Origin: Aquanectria penicillioides
Taxonomy: Eukaryota; Ascomycota; Sordariomycetes; Hypocreales; Nectriaceae
DNA: 64,000 nt
Assembly: GCA_003415625.1 (NCBI GenBank)
Contig: PYIU01000004.1
Span: forward strand, 3,410,001 to 3,474,000
Reading direction: 5' to 3'
Under the pieces are notes generated by a model, which saw nothing but the letters and a program-made list of their open reading frames with translations, made no database searches and had not been told where the DNA came from. Position numbers and translations under genes: made by a program. This document shows, piece by piece, positions 59,239-64,000 of the stretch (position 1 is its first letter; each line of letters starts with the position of its first letter).

Positions 59239-62200
59239 ATTCTTTAACTTTTATACCCTATAGGGTAATTAATGCAATATAAAATAAAGGGAACTATACA
59301 ATTAATTAATAAATAACTTAAGGGATCGCTAATATATTAGCAATAGGACCTTAATAAGCTAATTACTTTTTAATTTTAAGAGAAAGGGAAATACTAATAG
59401 CCTTTAAAACTAATTAATTAAAATTCTATTAATAGGCTAATAGTTAAGGAAGCTTTAAGGAATTTAAAATAGAATATATTAATAGACTTTTATATATATT
59501 AATTAGGCTATAATTTAAAATTAATATTTTAAGGTAAATAAACCTATTAAAAAATATTTAATAAATATAATATACTTTTATAATAAAGCATAAAGAAGCT
59601 ATAAAGTAAGGCCTTATAATAAATTATTTAAATGCTTATTAAATAATAATTAATAATAGTAAAGTAGTAATTAATATAAATATAAATCCTAAAATAATTA
59701 ATTAATTGCTTTATAATAAACTTAAGGAAGGACTATAAAAAACCTCTATTTTATAATTATAAAACTCTTATAGAAAATGCAATAAATATAAAGATTAATA
59801 ATTAAATAAAAGCTATTAAATTAATAAATAATTTTTAATTAAGTTATATTAATATATAGAAGATATAATAAGCAATAATTAAATTTAACTTTAGCCTATA
59901 AACTTAATAAAAAAACTATAAAAGAAGCCTAAAAAGCCCCTTATAGTAAGACTTTATTAACTTTATGCAAAAGAAATATATAGACTTAAACCTTTAAGAG
60001 AGGGAATTATAAAATAAGCTATTAAAACTTTAATAGTCTATTAAGCAGTCCTTAATAGATTACTTTTATACTTAAAGTGCAATATATCTATCTTTAGGGA
60101 CTTTAAACTATAAAGAAGAAAGTAAGAATAGAGCCTATTAATATTACTATAGCTTATAGAAATCCTTAAAGAAAGAGATAAACTATAAGTAAATAGACCT
60201 TTTAAAACTAAAAAATATAGCCTATAAAGCAAAAAGGCTATAGGCCTATATTAAAAAGGAAAATAAATAAGCTTTAAGTAAAAATTATAAAAAAAGCTAT
60301 TCTTTTAATAGCTTAAATAGACCTTAAAAAGCAATCTATTTAAAGAGCTATTTAAGGCCTTTATCTAAAGGAGGTATAAGTTTCTATAGCCTAAAGGGTT
60401 TATATACTTTAAGCAAATCACAAAAATAATAATTATATAGCAATAAGCTAAAAGGCAGTAAGTTAAATTAACTATACTACTATAACTATAATAGGCCAAG
60501 CCATTTAACTATAAACTATAGGCTACTTAAAAAGGGCTTTAAGGACTAAAGCTATAAGCTAAAGCTAGCCTAATTATAAAAATATATATAGATCTAATCT
60601 ATTAATACTATACTTAAGGAACCTTAAGACTCCTTAAAAAATAAAAAAATATAAAGACTATAGCTAAAGTTCTTATATTAAAACTAAAAATAATCTTAAT
60701 TAAAAATATTATTATAGATAAAGCAATTGCCCTTTAAGGGTATATTAAAGTTAAGGTCTATATAAATATAAATACCTATATATAAATTAACCTTATTAAT
60801 ATAAAATTAATTAAAAAGCTAAACCTATATTTAGCTAAAGATTAAAAGGCATTTAGCTTATAAGATTTTTAAAGTAAAATAACTTCTTTTAGTAGTATAT
60901 ATATATTAATATTTTTTTTAATTTATTTAAAGGGTTTTCTTTAAAAAATTAAATAAATATTTATTAAAATACTATATCTTAAAGAGGCTAGTAATTTACT
61001 TCTCTTTAATGCCTTTATAGAAAAGAAAGAAATAGAGATTAATACCTAAACTATAATTTAGAATTATAAGCCTATATTCTTAATTAATCTAAAAGCATTT
61101 ATAAAAGAACTCCTATAGAATAGAGAGCAAGCTTAAGTTATATATATATATAGCATACTATTACTAAATAAGCAACTAATAGCTAAATTAAGTAAAGAGC
61201 TAAAGCCAGCTTTAAGAGTATTGCCTTTAAAGCTAAAATCTAAATAAAAGATATTTAATAAAAAAGCTACTAAAGGGCTACTACTTCTAAAAGGGATAGA
61301 GTATAGCATTAACCTTTAAAAGGGCAAGAAGCCGCTATATAGTTTAATATACTTAACTAATAGTTAATAGGCAAAAGCCCTAAAAGAGTATATTGCTAAA
61401 AATATAATAAATAGATAAATTAATACTTCTATAAGTAAGGCAAAAGCCTTTATATTATTTATACTAAAGAAGAATAAAATGCTATAATTATATATAAATT
61501 ATTAAGGTTTTAATACTATAACTATTAAAAACTGCTACTTATTGCTATTAATAAAGGACTTATTAAACTGCCTAGCTAATATAAAATAGATCTTAAAGAT
61601 TAATATTTAAAATGCTTACTATTAAATTTATATTAAGCCTAATAATTACTAAAAGACTGCATTTTAAATAAAATATAAATACTTTAAATATATAGTAATG
61701 CCATTTAATTTAACTAATATACTAGCCACTTTTTAAGTATATATCTATTAAATACTTATTAAATTGCTAAATATATATTATATAGTATACCTAAATAATA
61801 TTATTATATACTTTAAAATATAGAAATAATATACTAAAGATATATTAAAGGTTCTATAAAGACTCTATAAAGTATAATTATATATTAAGCTATCTAAATA
61901 TACATTCTATTAATAAAAAGTAGAGTTCCTAAAGTATATAATAACTTAAGAAGGCCTAAAAATAAAGTTAAGTAAAGTGCAAGCAATTATTAAATAGAAG
62001 CTACCTTAAATATATTAAGAGGTTTAAGTATTTTTAGGCTTTTGCAATTTCTATAGAAAATTTATCTTAAGATACTTAAGTATAATTAGTCTATTAATAG
62101 TAATGCTAAAAGGCAGTAAAAAAGGCTATAAAATAGAAAAGTTTATTTAAAGCTTAAAAGCTAAAAAGGCATTTTAAGAATTAAAAAAGGCTTTTTATTT

Positions 62201-64000
62201 TATAACTATTCTATAATACTAAAACCCTACTCTATATACTAAAGTAAAGATAGATATATCCCTTAAGGCAATAGCTAGCATTTTATTTTAATTAATAAAA
62301 GACTAATAAAAACTAATTGTATATTAATTAAAAAAGCTTTTAAATATAAAATAATATTAAGTAATAGGCTAATAGAAGCTTTTAGCTATTATAAAAAGCC
62401 TAAAGCATTAAAGCTATTATCTACTAAAACTATTAGAAAAGTTTTTAATATTAATAGATTATAAAGCCTTAAAAGGTATAGTCTTTATATTAATATAGGA
62501 CCTTTAAGAAAGGCTTGCCTATTAAGTCTATTAACTAATACCCTTTAACTTTAATATATAGTATTAGCTAAAGAAATTAAATCTAGCTAATAGACTATTT
62601 AAATGTTTTAATTATATATAAAAAGAAATCTTCTATTAAAATATAATCCCTATACTATTAGTAAAGCTTTAATTAATAAATAAGCTATTGCTAAATATAT
62701 ATAAAATAATTATAGATTTAAAGGGTAAAACCCTAATTGCTAAAGTATATATATAAGCTATAAGAGCTAGCCTTAAAAGAGTAAAGCCTATAATAGTTAA
62801 AGAAAGAGAAATGCCTTTACCTTTAAGGCTAGATTTAACTATTAAATTAAACAATTACTATTAAAGCTTAACTATTTCCATTATTACTATATATACCTAA
62901 AAGGGGGTAGTGCTATTATATAGCAATTAAAGCATACTTAATAAATAGCAGTAAAAAAGATTAATTAAAAGGAATTGCTTAAAGCTAAAGTTATTATATT
63001 AAAACAGTATATTTTATACCTAATTATAATTAAGCTTATAAAGGGCAAAATAGCATTTTTATTGCAATTATTTTATAAGCTAAAAGACTTTATTTATAGA
63101 CTATAGGCTAATAATAAATTTTATTAATAGTAAATAATAAAGATTTGCTTAATAGCTAAAAAGAAAAGAAACTACTACTATAATAAATAAAGTACTTTTT
63201 TCTATAAAAAAAGATTAGTAATTCTTAATTAAGGAATATTATAAATAGAGATTCTATAAAGATACTATAATAACCCTAAAATAGAGTATATAAAAGCCAT
63301 TAAAACCTTAGATTTTATTAGCTAAAAATTCTATTAAAAGAATATTATAAAAAATATAAAAGACTATATATTGCAATATTAGCAATATTAAAGCATATAT
63401 ACATTAAGGTATAGGCCCTATAGGCAACTTTAATTACTACTATTATTAGTATACCTATTTTAAGAAATAAGTATAGACTTTATTATAGGGCTGCCTAATA
63501 GTGCCTATTTTAATAGTAAGGAATATAATGCAATCTTAATAATTGTATACTATATAATAAAGTATGCTATATTTATCCCTACTAAAAAGTCACTTATAGC
63601 AATATAACTAATAAAATTACTCTATAAGTAAATAGAATGCCAATTTAATACCCTAAAAGGCATTATAAGCAATAGAAATAAGCTCTTTATTAGCTAATTT
63701 TAAAAAGACTTAATAAAAGAGCAAATAACTATTTATTAACTATTTATAGTATATTATCCCTAAATAAATAGCTAAATAAAGTGCATTAATTAAGTCCTAA
63801 AGAAGTATCTATAAGCATACACTAAGGGCTTACCCTAAAGATAGGCAGTATAACTCCTAAAGGTAGAATTTATATATAATAATAGCTAATATAGCACTAT
63901 TAGTATATTGCTAATATAAGCCTTTTATAGTTATTACTTAAAAGTTATAAAATATATTTTATAATAAATAAAGACTTAAGTTTAAGGTATTGCAAAATGC
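59046..64000 (+). mobile_element. K-b: second copy of the chromodomain Ty3 element, 5' part only
   Basis: The 5' LTR is 59,046-59,238 (193 bp). The interior continues to the window end within integrase. Position 64,000 corresponds to about 48,960 of K-a, so 4955 bp of each copy align with no net length difference; differences are transitions. Much more RIP-mutated than K-a: the zinc knuckle region near 60,478-60,519 and the RT box near 61,790-61,800 are further degraded. The target duplication candidate on the left is TTAAT. Confidence 0.92.

Overview
This window looks like a chromosome segment of a filamentous ascomycete (Pezizomycotina). About 80-85% of it is AT-rich DNA made of retrotransposons mutated by repeat-induced point mutation (RIP): coding frames are recognisable but carry TAA/TAG where CAA/CAG/TGG codons are expected, and catalytic Asp codons have become Asn. 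One 7.3-kb island (about 16,345-23,615) has normal base composition and intron-containing fungal genes. A second, lightly mutated patch (about 49,600-51,930) lies inside a Ty3/gypsy element. I see no rRNA, tRNA or CRISPR. The order within the fungi cannot be fixed from sequence alone.

Left arm (1-16,344). A Tad1-like LINE (1-5440, + strand) ends with an A-rich tail inside a Ty1/copia element (Copia-1, minus strand, 5' LTR 16,123-16,344). Copia-1 was also hit by an element of family E, of which a solo LTR remains. That LTR was later split by a complete copia element (Copia-2, 8371-15,141; 233-bp LTRs, TSD AAAGT). An uninterrupted E LTR at 36,484-36,866 shows the site before Copia-2 arrived.

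Gene island (16,345-23,615). It holds three genes: a minus-strand dihydroxyacetone-kinase-family kinase (5 exons, 593 aa), a divergently transcribed Zn2Cys6 transcription factor (7 exons, with a 1-nt frameshift), and a minus-strand RpiB/LacAB-family sugar-phosphate isomerase (2 exons, 159 aa). Kinase, RpiB-type isomerase and Zn2Cys6 regulator are also the core of the Yarrowia erythritol/erythrulose cluster, so a tetrulose or triose catabolic locus is likely (inference). Copia LTRs border the island on both sides, and the RIP boundary falls inside each LTR.

Right arm (23,616-64,000). An internally deleted copia (23,616-24,667) is followed by LINEs nested in one another on the minus strand (24,668-36,483). 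They appear to carry an extra antisense ORF between ORF2 and the 3' tail. Next is an E element (from 36,484) interrupted by a minus-strand Ty3 element H (38,732-56,884). H's RNase H domain is in turn interrupted by a complete plus-strand chromodomain Ty3 element (K-a, 44,006-51,927, TSD AATAT). A second K copy (K-b) starts at 59,046 and runs off the window.

The most unusual object is in K-a. Between pol/chromodomain and the 3' LTR lies an antisense, three-exon, 508-codon gene with clustered CxxC motifs. It is disabled only by six TAG/TAA codons, each explainable as RIP of CAG/CAA.
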